Shown here in pieces: positions 1-9,048 of a stretch of 35,893 nucleotides of DNA. The first letter of the stretch is position 1. Every line of letters begins with the position of its first letter. Made by a program: the position numbers and the translations under genes. This stretch comes from a virus. The DNA lies in IMG/VR virus record IMGVR_UViG_3300033146_001169, positions 1 to 35,893 of that record. One strand, written 5' to 3'. The notes beneath the pieces are model-generated. The model did not search any database. It was not told where the DNA came from and worked only from the letters and a program-made list of their open reading frames with translations.

Positions 1-2132
1 GAAAGAGTTCGATCAAATTCTATTGTTTTTACATCAACATCATGAGTAATAACGAAAGAACTATATTCTCCTTCATCTAAACCAAGTATACTCATAAAAT
101 TCTCTATACCGTCTCCATCAAGAGAACCATCAAATATTTCATCAAAAATGATAATATTTGTAGCATTTCTTGATTTCTTGAGAGCTATCTCTCTCCATGT
201 AAATAATATTGCTAAATCAATTCTTGCTTTTTCTCCTTCAGAAAATGAATAATAACTAAAATCATTCCTGAATTTAGATTGAATTGTCTCATTAAAATTT
301 TCATCAAAAGTAAATTCAATAGGAAAATCAAATTTATCAAGATACATATTAACCGTTGCATTGATAATTGGCAAGAAATTTTTAATTATATTTGTTTTTA
401 TTCCATCATCTTTAAGAAGTTTCTGAGTAATCCCATAATAATACAAAAGCTGATTCTTTTTATCAAGTGATTCTTTCAAACTCTTAATCTGCTCTGCCAA
501 CTCATCAATATCTTCTTGAGTGACCGATGATGCTGGAGATTCTTTCAGAGATTTAAGTTCCTCATTGAGTCCATCTATTTTTTCCTTATACTGATTAATA
601 GCTTGCAAACATAATGCATAATTCTTCTCTGTTGTAATCAACTCATCTTTAACCTTGTTCATTTCTTTAACATCATCATCATACTTCTCAAGATCATCTC
701 TCAACTGTACCAATTCATCTTGATACTTCTTTTTTTCTCCTTTCATATTTTTAAGAACATCATCTGAAGTTATTTCAAATCCACAATCAAGAGAAACCTC
801 TTTCTCTTCTATTAATTTAATAGCAGCATCTTTTTTTATCTCAAAAGAAGATATATCTTGATTAATTTTTAATATTTTTTTATCAATTTCTTGAATTTTA
901 ATAATATCATTATCTATCCGAACCAATTCCGAAACCAATACATCTCGATCATTTTCATATTGTTTGATATCAGCATTTAATGAATCACAAGTAATATCAG
1001 TAAACTCATTTCCAATTTCTTGTCCACATTCCGGACAAGCATCAAATCGTTCATAAAATTCAAGTTTTTTATCTGCTTCATTAATTTTAGTATTAAAAAT
1101 TGCTATCTGTTCTCGTATCCAATCCCTTTTATCAATTGGACCAACCGTTTCCTTTTCTTTTTCCATCTCAGATCGGGTTTTAATAAGTTCGTCAAGAACA
1201 TCATTATATTTACCGACATCTTTCTTCAATGATAATATTTCTTCATTAATAGCCGTTATCTTAATATTTACATCTTCAGATGTTTCTATCTCTTCTTTTA
1301 ATACCCGAAGAGCCGATTCTTTATTCTGAATATAAATGTTAGCCTGACGAATAAGTTCTTCTGTTTTTACAAACTCCTCTATCTGATTTTTCAAATATTC
1401 AATAGAATCTTCAAATCCTTCTTTATCCATATAACGAAGACGGCTTTTTTCATTTACATCTTGAATATTCTCTTTCAAATCAGCAATACGTTTATTTCGT
1501 TTATCTACTGCCTCTTGAAAATACTCTCGTTTTGATTTATATCTTTCTTTAACCAAATCAATTTTATGTTTAACATCAACAATATCAGCTTTTAATTCTT
1601 TAATACCAGATTTTAATAAAGAGTTCATATCAGAAAATATAGAAATATCAAGTAAATTTTCTATAATTTCTCTCCGATCTCCAAGTTTAAGCTGCATAAA
1701 TGGTTTATAAGAAGCAGACCCAAGAATAATAATTTGAGTAAATGATTTATAATTAAGCTTCAGTATATCATTTTCAAGAATACATTGATAATCTGCTACC
1801 GTTGCTGGTTGAGGAATTAATTCATGATTAACAAAAATTTCAAATAATGATGGTTTCATCCCTCGATTAACAGTATACTCATTATTTCCAATAGAAAATT
1901 TAATACTAACGAGCAATCCTCGTTCGTTCACATTATTAATAAGCTGTCCAAGCCTTACCTTACGAAAGGGTTTTCCAAACAAACCATATACCAACGCATC
2001 AATAAAAGTAGATTTTCCATCTCCATTACGACCAGTCACAATGGTTGTTGATGTTTTATCTAAATCAATAGTAATTCCTTGATCTCCAGTAGAAAGGAAA
2101 TTTTCATACGAAATACTGTGAAATTTTATCAT
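1..2132 (-). CDS. 46: gp46-like recombination nuclease subunit (SbcC/Rad50 family), 3' end cut by window
   Basis: ATPase subunit of the T4 gp46/gp47 (Rad50/Mre11-type) complex that resects DNA ends for recombination-dependent replication. I translated it from the ATG at 2132-2130; about 710 codons are present and the frame is still open at base 1. Seen: Walker A GRNGDGKST (residues 34-42), long coiled-coil arms, a zinc-hook CPECGQ near residue 367, the ABC signature YSFSEGEKAR, and Walker B NIIIFDEIFDGS followed by an FVITHD switch motif. The visible end, FDRTL, suggests only a few residues are missing. It is longer than T4 gp46 (about 560 aa), mainly in the coiled coil. The ATG overlaps the stop of gene 47 by 4 nt (ATGA), so translation is probably coupled to its partner. 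Confidence 0.96.
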   Translation of the reverse strand, partial: MIKFHSISYENFLSTGDQGITIDLDKTSTTIVTGRNGDGKSTFIDALVYGLFGKPFRKVRLGQLINNVNERGLLVSIKFSIGNNEYTVNRGMKPSLFEIFVNHELIPQPATVADYQCILENDILKLNYKSFTQIIILGSASYKPFMQLKLGDRREIIENLLDISIFSDMNSLLKSGIKELKADIVDVKHKIDLVKERYKSKREYFQEAVDKRNKRIADLKENIQDVNEKSRLRYMDKEGFEDSIEYLKNQIEEFVKTEELIRQANIYIQNKESALRVLKEEIETSEDVNIKITAINEEILSLKKDVGKYNDVLDELIKTRSEMEKEKETVGPIDKRDWIREQIAIFNTKINEADKKLEFYERFDACPECGQEIGNEFTDITCDSLNADIKQYENDRDVLVSELVRIDNDIIKIQEIDKKILKINQDISSFEIKKDAAIKLIEEKEVSLDCGFEITSDDVLKNMKGEKKKYQDELVQLRDDLEKYDDDVKEMNKVKDELITTEKNYALCLQAINQYKEKIDGLNEELKSLKESPASSVTQEDIDELAEQIKSLKESLDKKNQLLYYYGITQKLLKDDGIKTNIIKNFLPIINATVNMYLDKFDFPIEFTFDENFNETIQSKFRNDFSYYSFSEGEKARIDLAILFTWREIALKKSRNATNIIIFDEIFDGSLDGDGIENFMSILGLDEGEYSSFVITHDVDVKTIEFDRTL

Positions 2133-3163
2133 TGTTCATTCGCCTTTTCATAAAGTTGTTTTAATATAGTCTGGATAACAAATTTATCATTCTTCGTTAA
2201 TCCTTCAATCTCATCAACAGATAATAATAAAATACTTAATGTATCCATATCATCATCTATATCATCTCCTATGGTATTAATATAAAGATGCTCTTCCTTA
2301 ATGTCAATTTCATGTGGACCGATTGATTCTAATTTACTGATAAATTCTTCAAAATCTTTTGGATCTTCCTTACTCTTAACTAAAATACGGATAATTTTAT
2401 CCTTACATTCTGATAAGTATAGTGATTTTTGTCCATCCGGTAATGGATATTCTATTTTAAAAAATATATCTTCACTTAAATATACATCCTCTGTTGTATC
2501 AAATTCTGTATCATAAATAATAATTCGTTTAGAATCATCATAATCAGACCAAGACATCTGATATGGCGAACCAACATAATATCTGGATTTTTTGTGAAAA
2601 TGTCCACTGAATACATGAGAATAATGTGAAAATATACCCGTATCAATACCCTTTTTTGAAACTCGTGTTCCTTGTTGTATAACTCCCATCATTTCAAAAT
2701 GTCCACAACATATTTCATCAGTAGATAATTGAATAATATCAGATATTTCTTCTCGCTGAATAGGGAATATCCAAGGAACCATTAACATTGACCGTCCACC
2801 AAGATTAATATGAGATAAACTATCAAAAACATATATATTTGGCTCTTTATCAAAGAGTAATTTAGTAGAAGAAAGTTCCCCATTAGATTTATAATAAGAA
2901 TCATGGTTTCCCATAAGAATATGAAGGGTTATTTCACTTTCTATCAATGGATTAATAAAACAATCCATTGCATGACGAAGAGTTTCAAAATTTACAGTCT
3001 TACGATTATCAAAAAAATCTCCAAGATGAATAATATTTTTAATATCATTTTTACGTAAATAAGGAAAAAAACAATCTTCATAAAATTTTCGTTGCACTTC
3101 CATAAAATATTTAGAGTTTTTTCTTGCTCCAAAATGAGTGTCAGCAATAATGGCAATTTTCAT
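2129..3163 (-). CDS. 47: gp47-like recombination endonuclease subunit (SbcD/Mre11 family)
   Basis: Metallophosphoesterase nuclease partner of gp46. The 344 residues (T4 gp47 is about 340) carry the phosphoesterase motifs in order: DTH (residues 8-10), GDFFD (48-52), GNHD (85-88), a CCGH motif and a late FSGHFHKK motif that completes the two-metal site. It starts one base after the stop of gene 55 and ends in a 4-nt overlap with gene 46, giving a tight 55-47-46 cluster as in many T4-like phages. The role is end resection in host cytoplasm, feeding UvsX/UvsY recombination. Confidence 0.96.
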   Translation of the reverse strand: MKIAIIADTHFGARKNSKYFMEVQRKFYEDCFFPYLRKNDIKNIIHLGDFFDNRKTVNFETLRHAMDCFINPLIESEITLHILMGNHDSYYKSNGELSSTKLLFDKEPNIYVFDSLSHINLGGRSMLMVPWIFPIQREEISDIIQLSTDEICCGHFEMMGVIQQGTRVSKKGIDTGIFSHYSHVFSGHFHKKSRYYVGSPYQMSWSDYDDSKRIIIYDTEFDTTEDVYLSEDIFFKIEYPLPDGQKSLYLSECKDKIIRILVKSKEDPKDFEEFISKLESIGPHEIDIKEEHLYINTIGDDIDDDMDTLSILLLSVDEIEGLTKNDKFVIQTILKQLYEKANEQ

Positions 3164-3164
3164 A

Positions 3165-3719
3165 TCAATATGGTTCTCCTTTTTGTATTAAATCAACAAC
3201 ACCATTTTTCTTTTTTGAAGTTTTCTTTATTTTTTCTTTTGGAAGTTCAACATTCATATCATCAAGTATTGATTGCATATAATCAACATATGTATTATAA
3301 TGTTTAACATCATTAGGACTATCAGCATCTAAAGCATCTCTGATTTCATCTTCTGCAAACATTTTTCTAATATATAATAAATGATCAATATGCCGCTTTT
3401 TTTCTTTTTTTATTCTACGCACAAAAGCATAATATGCAATAGTTGAAATATATCCAAATGCATTATTATATTTTATAGGATCAAAATTCTTGATATATCG
3501 AATACAATTCTCAATAGCGTCTCCAATCATATCTTCCTTATAAGTATAATTGATAAAGGAAGACTTATAACTCATGTTTGTACAGATCAGAAACACACAT
3601 TCTGCAATATAATCCGGCATTCTTTCCGGCTTTTCATCATTTTCAATTTGTTTTCTTACTCTACCAGCCCATTCACCCAATTCTTTTGTTAGTTTTTTGT
3701 TATCAACATAATCTGCCAT
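3165..3719 (-). CDS. 55: gp55-like late-transcription sigma factor
   Basis: Sigma factor that directs host RNA polymerase to late promoters (TATAAATA), normally helped by the sliding clamp. The 184 residues match T4 gp55 in length (185) and in its central region: an EDMIGDAIENCIRYIKNFDP block, then YNNAFGYISTIAYYAFVRRIKKEKK, here recognised in shorter pieces such as NFDPIKYNNAFGYI and AFVRRIKKEK, which line up with NFDETKYKNPHAYI and AFVQRIKKER of T4. The C-terminus (VVDLIQKGEPY) may play the part of the hydrophobic/acidic clamp-binding tail of T4 gp55. Its presence fits the several TATAAATA boxes found in this window. It abuts uvsW upstream without a gap. Confidence 0.95.
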   Translation of the reverse strand: MADYVDNKKLTKELGEWAGRVRKQIENDEKPERMPDYIAECVFLICTNMSYKSSFINYTYKEDMIGDAIENCIRYIKNFDPIKYNNAFGYISTIAYYAFVRRIKKEKKRHIDHLLYIRKMFAEDEIRDALDADSPNDVKHYNTYVDYMQSILDDMNVELPKEKIKKTSKKKNGVVDLIQKGEPY

Positions 3720-5264
3720 TTACATTAATTTAAACTCCGATATATTAATAGGAAATTTTTCGTTTTTGTAAATATCAAATCTCTTCTGGAAATGTTTAAA
3801 AGAGTAATTCACATATTTTTTATAACGAAAATCATCCACTATATCGAATAAAACAGCCTTCTTTTTTCCCTTGTTCTTACGTAAAATTCTCCCTATAGAC
3901 TGAAGAACTTTAATTTCAGACTTATAAGGAGAAGCAAATACAACAAATTGCAAACTTTTGATATTTACACCAGTTGATAGGGTGCCATACGAAGCAACCA
4001 ATACAGAATCCGTTTCCTTTTCTATAGATCCTCGTATTTTTTCACGATTATCAACTTTAGTCTCCCCACTAATGTAATACACATTCTTCTTCTTGTCAAG
4101 TCGTTGTTTCATCATCTCGTACAGAGGCTTACCATGCTTTTGAACTTTATTGAAAAGAACAAGAACATTACCCGGCAAAACAGACACAAGATTACATATA
4201 TAGAGATGTCGTGCCATACACTGAGTAATAAAATCCATCTCAACAATATAATTCTTCCTGTATATCTTTTTACCTGTAGGAGTTATTTTTTCTACAACTC
4301 GTCTATTTATTTCCTTACAGATTGATTGATTATATTTTAAAATCATAAATTTAACATCTAATTTAGTAATAAATCCTCTATCCATAAGATCACGCGCTGA
4401 TGTCACCTTCTTAATATCTCCAAATAACCCCACAATAGTAAGCTGATGAAGTTTCATATCCTTGAGTGTACCAGTGAACCCAATGCGTATAAAAGCATTC
4501 TTGGCTTTTTCCATAATACCAATTATTGAAGCGGCTGATGCACCATGAACTTCATCACATAGGATAACATCAAATTGACTAAAATATTCTTCTGACATCT
4601 TGTAAACAGATTGCCATGTGGAGACATATACCTGCTTATCAGAATTTTTCTTTTTGCCTTGATGAATTTTATGCACATTCTCTTCAACATCCCAAAATCC
4701 ATCAACTCGTGAATAATCATCAAAATCAGAATGCATTTGAGAAACAAGATTAGTTGTTGGAACAAGAATAAGAATCTTTCCTTTCGTCTTTTGTTGATAC
4801 CAACGAATAAGAGAATAAATGATCAGGGATTTACCAGATGATGTGGCAGATACAATAGTTGCTCTACTATCAAGGATGGATGTTTTTACGGCATTTACCT
4901 GATAATCATAGTGTTGGATCGGCCCATTATCAGAATGTGGCTGTAATGCCGTCAAGAAGTCCTCTATTTCGTCCTCAGACGGTGTTTCTATAGGAATAGG
5001 GGTTCTCCTATCAACAACAGTATAATCGTTGTCAGAAGCGAATTTTAATAATATATTAAATAATCCTGCGGGTAGAGTAGAACCAATAATTTTATATAAC
5101 CGAGTTTTGCCATCCCAAATACCATTTTTATATTTTGGCATGAATCGGTAATTTGGTGTCATAAACGAAAAATAATCAGATAATTCTTGTGCTATAGATG
5201 GATCTGTATCAATATATAAAAAAGAATTATCTATATTTTCAACAATTATTTCATAATCATTCAT
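3720..5264 (-). CDS. uvsW: UvsW-like DNA/RNA helicase
   Basis: Superfamily 2 helicase that unwinds R-loops and branched DNA and switches T4 replication from origin to recombination mode. It has 514 residues (T4 UvsW about 500). Seen: N-terminal UvsW-specific region, a Q-motif-like HYDYQVNAV (118-126), Walker A SATSSGKS (139-146), DEVH box (237-240), motif III GFTGT and motif VI QSIGRILR. Starts in a 4-nt overlap with the stop of the preceding 81-aa gene and ends directly before the gene 55 start codon. Confidence 0.96.
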   Translation of the reverse strand: MNDYEIIVENIDNSFLYIDTDPSIAQELSDYFSFMTPNYRFMPKYKNGIWDGKTRLYKIIGSTLPAGLFNILLKFASDNDYTVVDRRTPIPIETPSEDEIEDFLTALQPHSDNGPIQHYDYQVNAVKTSILDSRATIVSATSSGKSLIIYSLIRWYQQKTKGKILILVPTTNLVSQMHSDFDDYSRVDGFWDVEENVHKIHQGKKKNSDKQVYVSTWQSVYKMSEEYFSQFDVILCDEVHGASAASIIGIMEKAKNAFIRIGFTGTLKDMKLHQLTIVGLFGDIKKVTSARDLMDRGFITKLDVKFMILKYNQSICKEINRRVVEKITPTGKKIYRKNYIVEMDFITQCMARHLYICNLVSVLPGNVLVLFNKVQKHGKPLYEMMKQRLDKKKNVYYISGETKVDNREKIRGSIEKETDSVLVASYGTLSTGVNIKSLQFVVFASPYKSEIKVLQSIGRILRKNKGKKKAVLFDIVDDFRYKKYVNYSFKHFQKRFDIYKNEKFPINISEFKLM

Positions 5265-5506
5265 TTTTTATTTAATTTCTTTTTATCATTATACCATAAT
5301 AACATTACATTTCTTAATGCGCTATCTGGATTATTGAATATATCCTCTACTGATAATTTATTTTTATCAAATAAATCTAATTCTGTTTTCGCAGCATCAT
5401 ATAAATCAATTCCCTGATACATTCTAAATCCTTTAGGAATAACATATTTTTTTATATCGCGACTGAAATTTGTTATTTTATTTTTTCTAAAACTATCTAT
5501 ACTCAT
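5261..5506 (-). CDS. Hypothetical 81-aa protein between uvsY and uvsW
   Basis: I do not recognise it. It is a small, charged, soluble-looking protein: a basic N-terminus (FRKNKITNFSRDIKK), a central LYDAAKTELDLFDKNK segment likely helical, and a basic C-terminus. The start codon overlaps the uvsY stop by one base (TAATG) and its stop overlaps the uvsW start (ATGA), so it is translated as part of one recombination operon. The position suggests, but does not prove, an accessory role in recombination. T4 also has small unnamed frames beside uvsY and uvsW; I cannot say that this is homologous to any of them. Confidence 0.8.
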   Translation of the reverse strand: MSIDSFRKNKITNFSRDIKKYVIPKGFRMYQGIDLYDAAKTELDLFDKNKLSVEDIFNNPDSALRNVMLLWYNDKKKLNKK

Positions 5507-5952
5507 TAATTTATACCTTGTTTAAAATAAAGAGTTTTAATAATATTCCCTATGTGATAACTTCTATTATTAATCTCTTTTAATTTATCTTCAATAAATT
5601 TCTTTTTCATTTCAAGCATTTCAATAGTAAATGTGAGTTTTAAAATATCATCATCAGATTCTATATGCATTTTAACATCAGATTTCATAATTTTATGATC
5701 AAGTGGTTGTTTTTTATAAACATCGGGATGAGCTTTTCCCATATAATAATACCACTTATCTCTCCACATTCGTTTTAATGCCAACTGAGAATGAATTAAT
5801 TCTGTCTTAACAATTCGGTATTCTTTATAATATTTATTAAAAATCTTGGGAGTATTCGCAGAATCTTCTTCTGTCCGGTCAATACGGAGTTCCATATCAA
5901 CCTCTGCCTCTTCCTCAATTTGTTCAATAGGTTTTGATTTTATATTTTTCAT
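5506..5952 (-). CDS. uvsY: UvsY-like recombination mediator
   Basis: UvsY loads the UvsX recombinase on gp32-coated single-stranded DNA. The 148 residues (T4 UvsY 137) show the UvsY layout: a helical, basic region ALKRMWRDKWYYYMGKA, then HPDVYKKQP, IMKSDVKMHIESDDDIL, and a C-terminal coiled region (EMLEMKKKFIEDKLKEINNR). This is the pattern I know from UvsY of marine and other divergent T4-like phages rather than close identity to T4. N-terminal 35 residues are acidic. Position immediately upstream of uvsW supports the call. No strong ribosome-binding site is visible before the ATG. Confidence 0.8.
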   Translation of the reverse strand: MKNIKSKPIEQIEEEAEVDMELRIDRTEEDSANTPKIFNKYYKEYRIVKTELIHSQLALKRMWRDKWYYYMGKAHPDVYKKQPLDHKIMKSDVKMHIESDDDILKLTFTIEMLEMKKKFIEDKLKEINNRSYHIGNIIKTLYFKQGIN

Positions 5953-5979
5953 AATATCACATATTATAAATCAAAAATA

Positions 5980-6501
5980 TTATTTGTCAATTGGTTTAAA
6001 AAAATAATACGAATAATCAAATGTAGCTGTAGCCTGAATAGGAGACACTGTAGTATCTATATTAGTAAAATCTACAGGACTTAAATCTGTTGGAAAACAA
6101 TCAACAAAATGAATTTTTGTATGAGGATTGAATTTATTTGTTGTTACTGTTAAGATTATATCTGATGTTTCCGTATATGGTGTATGATGTTCTTTAAGTA
6201 ATCTAAACTGTTCTGTTGATTCAGGAAATCCAAGAGCCATCATCCAATTAAAAACTTCAATATAATTACGTAGATATTCATCAACCATAAAAGTAATTAC
6301 AAGATCTTCAAACTCTACTTTATCTCCCGGAACATTATAATCAACATTAGAAGTAGGCACAGCCGCTCGACCAAGAGATGATCCCGGAATAGAAAAATTT
6401 TGAGCAAATAATGATACATTTGGAAGTTCTGGTATCTCAAAATGAAAATTATTATCTCCAAGTATATTAAGATTTTCTCCTAAATTTAAATCTGCGCCCA
6501 T
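5980..6501 (-). CDS. Tail-tube-fold protein (gp19/gp54-type paralogue)
   Basis: A 173-residue virion protein probably sharing the T4 gp19 tail-tube fold. Seen: a PNVSLFAQNFSIPGSSLG segment, VPGDKVEFEDLVITFMVDEYLRN, FNWMMALGFPES, and a C-terminal HFVDCFPTDLSPVDF...ATATFDYSYY. These parallel the true tail tube at 14661-15167 (SSLPASNVE, VPGNRIFEEWTVTVFND, VDMFPTMLAPIDL, EEFEVTFNYNYWE). It is thus a second tube-type subunit, perhaps a tube initiator, terminator or baseplate-proximal component; I cannot decide which. It lies after gene 23 and before uvsY, downstream of a TATAAATA box at 6748-6755, so late expression is likely. Confidence 0.65.
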   Translation of the reverse strand: MGADLNLGENLNILGDNNFHFEIPELPNVSLFAQNFSIPGSSLGRAAVPTSNVDYNVPGDKVEFEDLVITFMVDEYLRNYIEVFNWMMALGFPESTEQFRLLKEHHTPYTETSDIILTVTTNKFNPHTKIHFVDCFPTDLSPVDFTNIDTTVSPIQATATFDYSYYFFKPIDK

Positions 6502-6502
6502 T

Positions 6503-6742
6503 TTAATGTATCCTTGTATTTATTCTCATATTCATTAAAGTCGATATAATTTCTTCTGAGATATCCATACGATCTCTATAAGCAAAAAAATTTATCAAAT
6601 CACTTGCAGTAGCACCATTTAATATATATCCATATACATCATCATAAACATACATTTCTCCTATATTATTATCATCAACTGACATGATAATACTCGGAGA
6701 AATGGAAAATACTTTATTACTTTTATTACGTAATGATCCCAT
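6503..6742 (-). CDS. Hypothetical 79-aa late protein
   Basis: Unrecognised. The frame stays open upstream to an ATG at 6826, but that extension would read through the gene 23 terminator hairpin, so I place the start at the ATG 6742-6740 (protein begins MGSLRNKSNKVFS). A TATAAATA late box lies 5 nt upstream of this ATG and GGAGG about 13 nt upstream, an awkward spacing; a late transcript starting at the usual distance would be nearly leaderless, so a promoter further up or the read-through mRNA may be used. The protein is acidic in the middle (DDNNIGEMYVYDDVYGY) with a helical C-terminal half. Ends one base before the tail-tube-like gene. Confidence 0.6.
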   Translation of the reverse strand: MGSLRNKSNKVFSISPSIIMSVDDNNIGEMYVYDDVYGYILNGATASDLINFFAYRDRMDISEEIISTLMNMRINTRIH

Positions 6743-6747
6743 ATAAT

Positions 6748-6755
6748 TATTTATA
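6748..6755 (-). promoter_or_regulatory. Late promoter box TATAAATA
   Basis: Exact match on the minus strand to the T4 late promoter core recognised by gp55. It lies after the gene 23 terminator and before the 79-aa gene, and could supply late mRNA for the tail-tube-like gene. Confidence 0.65.
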
Positions 6756-6762
6756 CCTCCAC

Positions 6763-6794
6763 AAAAAAAGGGATATTCCAAAATGGAATACCCC
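6763..6794 (-). terminator. Rho-independent terminator after gene 23
   Basis: On the minus strand GGGGTATTCCA, loop TTT, TGGAATATCCC, then seven T. Stem of 11 bp with one G-U pair. It starts 38 nt after the major capsid stop codon, the classical place to end the abundant gene 23 mRNA. Confidence 0.9.
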
Positions 6795-6831
6795 TTTACT
6801 ATAACAGCTATTATTTCTTTCGTCAACCAGA

Positions 6832-8202
6832 TTACATAAGATTATCAATCTTGAAGATACGGAAATAATTATTGCTTCTTGCTTCCAATCCAGAGTTGAA
6901 AGAACCACCAGAGAACTCACGAACAAACGGATTAGCACCGATGCCGTAACGAGTCTTGAAGCCCAAACGAGGCTGGAATGAATCACTATGTGTAGTTTTG
7001 TAAAGAGTCAATGGAATATACGGACAGAAATAAGCCCCTGCGTCGTATGCATTTGCACCCTTATAACCCACAACACCCATGTCGATTGTTACATAAGGAT
7101 CAACATAAACCTTAATCATACCGTTCATTGTTCCAACAAACAGATTACCAACAGGATCAACATTACCCGGAGTAACTTTTGTGTTACCAGCGGTATCAAG
7201 AAGTCCTGTCATTGCAAGAGCAGATGCCACGTTAGCAGAACAGATAATCCAATTACCTTTACCACGTCTTGTAGCGATTGCGATTGCATTTGCTTCACGC
7301 TCAATCTGGAACATAAGTCCCTTGAAGCGTTCAACAGACCAACGACCATTGGAATCAACGTCGAGATCATAAATACCCGGTGTAGCAATATCTGCTTCCT
7401 GACAACCAAGAACAGCCATGTTGTATGTTCTACGAATGATTTCACGATTCATTTCGTTTGTTACTTCTGTACTCATAATAGAAGCAAGCTCTTGTTCGGC
7501 AGAAAGACCATGGATAGCTTTCAAATCCTGAGCAAGCTCAACGGAGTATTCAGATTTCAAACCACGAGATTTTGCCTCTACAGACAATTTCTCGATTGTG
7601 AAGCTCATTTTTGCCCAATCAGATTCTTCACCAAGCTGTTCCGCAAGGTTTGTATCCATACCCACACCATAACCAAAATCAGCATGGAATGGGTCAGTAA
7701 TTGTAGCATCAGATGTAGCCGGAGTTGGTTGATCATTCAATGTATCCGGAGTCATGTTTGAAGGATACTCTGTACCTTTACCTGCATTTGGTGATGCAGG
7801 ATCACGAGGGGCACCAGTGAATCCAGAATCAGCTTCATTGAAAAGTGCTTCATTTGCAGTTGTATCTTCACCAATCTTAGGTTGAGATCCATATTGTGCT
7901 CTTAACGCAAATATAAGACCAGTCGGGCCTTTCATTGGTTGTACACCAAAAATATCGAAAGCAAGCATTGCAGGCACAGAACGTCTTACCATGGAGATAA
8001 GGACGGGATCGTACTTATCAACACCACCTGTTACGTTAGTAGGTGCTTCATGGAGAGCCTGTTCAGAAAGATGTTCTTTCTGATTCTGCAAAAGAATACC
8101 TGTAACTTTCTTACGATATGTATCCTTAATTTCAGGAATATCTTTGTGTTCCAGAACTGGTTTCCAATTCTCCTGAATTTGTTCAGCAGTTAAATGTTCC
8201 AT
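6832..8202 (-). CDS. 23: gp23-like major capsid protein precursor
   Basis: HK97-fold protein of the T4 gp23 family; forms the hexamers of the head. 456 residues against 521 in T4. Recognised segments: VDKYDPVLISMVRRSVPAML, FDIFGVQPMKGPTGLIFALR, WAKMSFTIEKLSVEAKSRGL, KSEYSVELAQDLKAIHGL and a conserved C-terminal RYGIGANPF. A gp21-type cleavage site, LHE followed by APTN, lies at residues 50-52 and would remove the N-terminal delta-piece at head maturation. Codon use is less AT-rich than its neighbours, as expected for the most strongly expressed gene. Ribosome-binding site AGGAG upstream. Followed by a strong terminator. Confidence 0.98.
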   Translation of the reverse strand: MEHLTAEQIQENWKPVLEHKDIPEIKDTYRKKVTGILLQNQKEHLSEQALHEAPTNVTGGVDKYDPVLISMVRRSVPAMLAFDIFGVQPMKGPTGLIFALRAQYGSQPKIGEDTTANEALFNEADSGFTGAPRDPASPNAGKGTEYPSNMTPDTLNDQPTPATSDATITDPFHADFGYGVGMDTNLAEQLGEESDWAKMSFTIEKLSVEAKSRGLKSEYSVELAQDLKAIHGLSAEQELASIMSTEVTNEMNREIIRRTYNMAVLGCQEADIATPGIYDLDVDSNGRWSVERFKGLMFQIEREANAIAIATRRGKGNWIICSANVASALAMTGLLDTAGNTKVTPGNVDPVGNLFVGTMNGMIKVYVDPYVTIDMGVVGYKGANAYDAGAYFCPYIPLTLYKTTHSDSFQPRLGFKTRYGIGANPFVREFSGGSFNSGLEARSNNYFRIFKIDNLM

Positions 8203-8233
8203 TTTATTTCTCCTAAAAATTTATATGTTTATA

Positions 8234-8263
8234 TGAATCAATGATTAAAGACTCATTGATTCT
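8234..8263 (-). other. Inverted repeat between genes 22 and 23
   Basis: TGAATCAATGA and its near-perfect complement flank an 8-nt loop that contains the gene 22 stop codon. No U-tract follows on either strand, so a processing site, partial attenuator or mRNA-stabilising hairpin just ahead of gene 23 is more likely than a terminator. Confidence 0.6.
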
Positions 8264-8994
8264 GATAAAGCATCCACATATCGTTTCATGCTTTCATCAG
8301 TCTTTTCTTTATCATCTTTATCTTCATCATCTTTATCTTCATCATCTTTATCTTTATCATCTTCTTCATTAAGAGATGATTTAGTAAAATATGTTTCTAC
8401 AATAGATTTAACACGATCTTTAAATTGTTCTTCATCTTCAAATGCAACCATTTCAACAAGATCATTTACTTTATCAACTTGAGTATCTGCAAGACCATCA
8501 GTACATTCTTTAATGATTAAAGATCTTTTCATATTATTAATTTCTTCTTGTAATTGAATATTTTTATCAATTTCTTTATCAAGAACAGATGTTTTCTTTT
8601 CAAGTTCTTCTGCCATCTCAGCAACAACATCAACTTTGCTTTCTGGTACTTCAACATAAGCCTCTGTGAAAAGGTCTTTCATGCCTTTAAGAAAGTTTTC
8701 AGCAATTTCTACCTGAATACCATTCTCAACTGCAAGTTCATTTTCTTTCATCCATTCTTCAGCAACATATGTCAAATAAGAATCAATTTTTTCTTCAAGT
8801 TCTTCTTCGACTTCTTTACGTTGCTCTTCTAATTTTGTTTTGAATTCTTCTTCAATAACCTTTTTTTCTTCAGCTACTTGACCAGCAACGGCATTCTCAA
8901 AGATAACAGTTGCTTTAGTCTTAAAGTCTTCAGAAAGGTCAGAAAGAGAATCATCGCTAAACAAAATTTCAATTGGTTTCTTTTCGTCTGCCAT
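8245..8994 (-). CDS. 22: gp22-like prohead core (scaffold) protein
   Basis: Main scaffolding protein of the T4 prohead core; degraded by gp21 to small peptides during maturation. 249 residues (T4 gp22 269). It is highly acidic and almost entirely helical/coiled coil (AEEKKVIEEEFKTKLEEQRK and so on), with a conserved FLKGMKDLFTEAYVEVPE segment and ADTQVDKVNDLVEMVAFED. A low-complexity DKDDEDKDDE tract near the C-terminus is encoded by a short repeated DNA sequence. Immediately upstream of gene 23 as in T4, with a late promoter box at 9041-9048. Confidence 0.95.
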   Translation of the reverse strand: MADEKKPIEILFSDDSLSDLSEDFKTKATVIFENAVAGQVAEEKKVIEEEFKTKLEEQRKEVEEELEEKIDSYLTYVAEEWMKENELAVENGIQVEIAENFLKGMKDLFTEAYVEVPESKVDVVAEMAEELEKKTSVLDKEIDKNIQLQEEINNMKRSLIIKECTDGLADTQVDKVNDLVEMVAFEDEEQFKDRVKSIVETYFTKSSLNEEDDKDKDDEDKDDEDKDDKEKTDESMKRYVDALSESMSL

Positions 8995-9040
8995 TGTTAG
9001 TTCTCCTTAAAATCAGTTAAAAATATTGGTTTACTATTAT

Positions 9041-9048
9041 TATTTATA
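9041..9048 (-). promoter_or_regulatory. Late promoter box upstream of gene 22
   Basis: TATAAATAATAAT on the minus strand, 47 nt upstream of the gene 22 ATG, with TTAAGGAGAACT as ribosome-binding site between. The extended box is the same as before genes 18 and 16, which supports it as the local late consensus. Confidence 0.85.

Noticed and set aside
6743-6826. N-terminal extension of the 79-aa gene to ATG 6826
   Set aside because: It would translate through the gene 23 terminator hairpin and the late promoter box; no ribosome-binding site.
6988-7761. Long plus-strand frame opposite gene 23, and another opposite gene 18 (16213-16905)
   Set aside because: Antisense shadows of highly expressed structural genes with no start signals; residues such as CSRSWCCSS are typical of shadow frames.
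8218-8234. TATAAATT/TATAAACA as a gene 23 late promoter
   Set aside because: TATAAATT would start RNA at or past the ribosome-binding site; TATAAACA has two changes from consensus. Possible but not supported enough.
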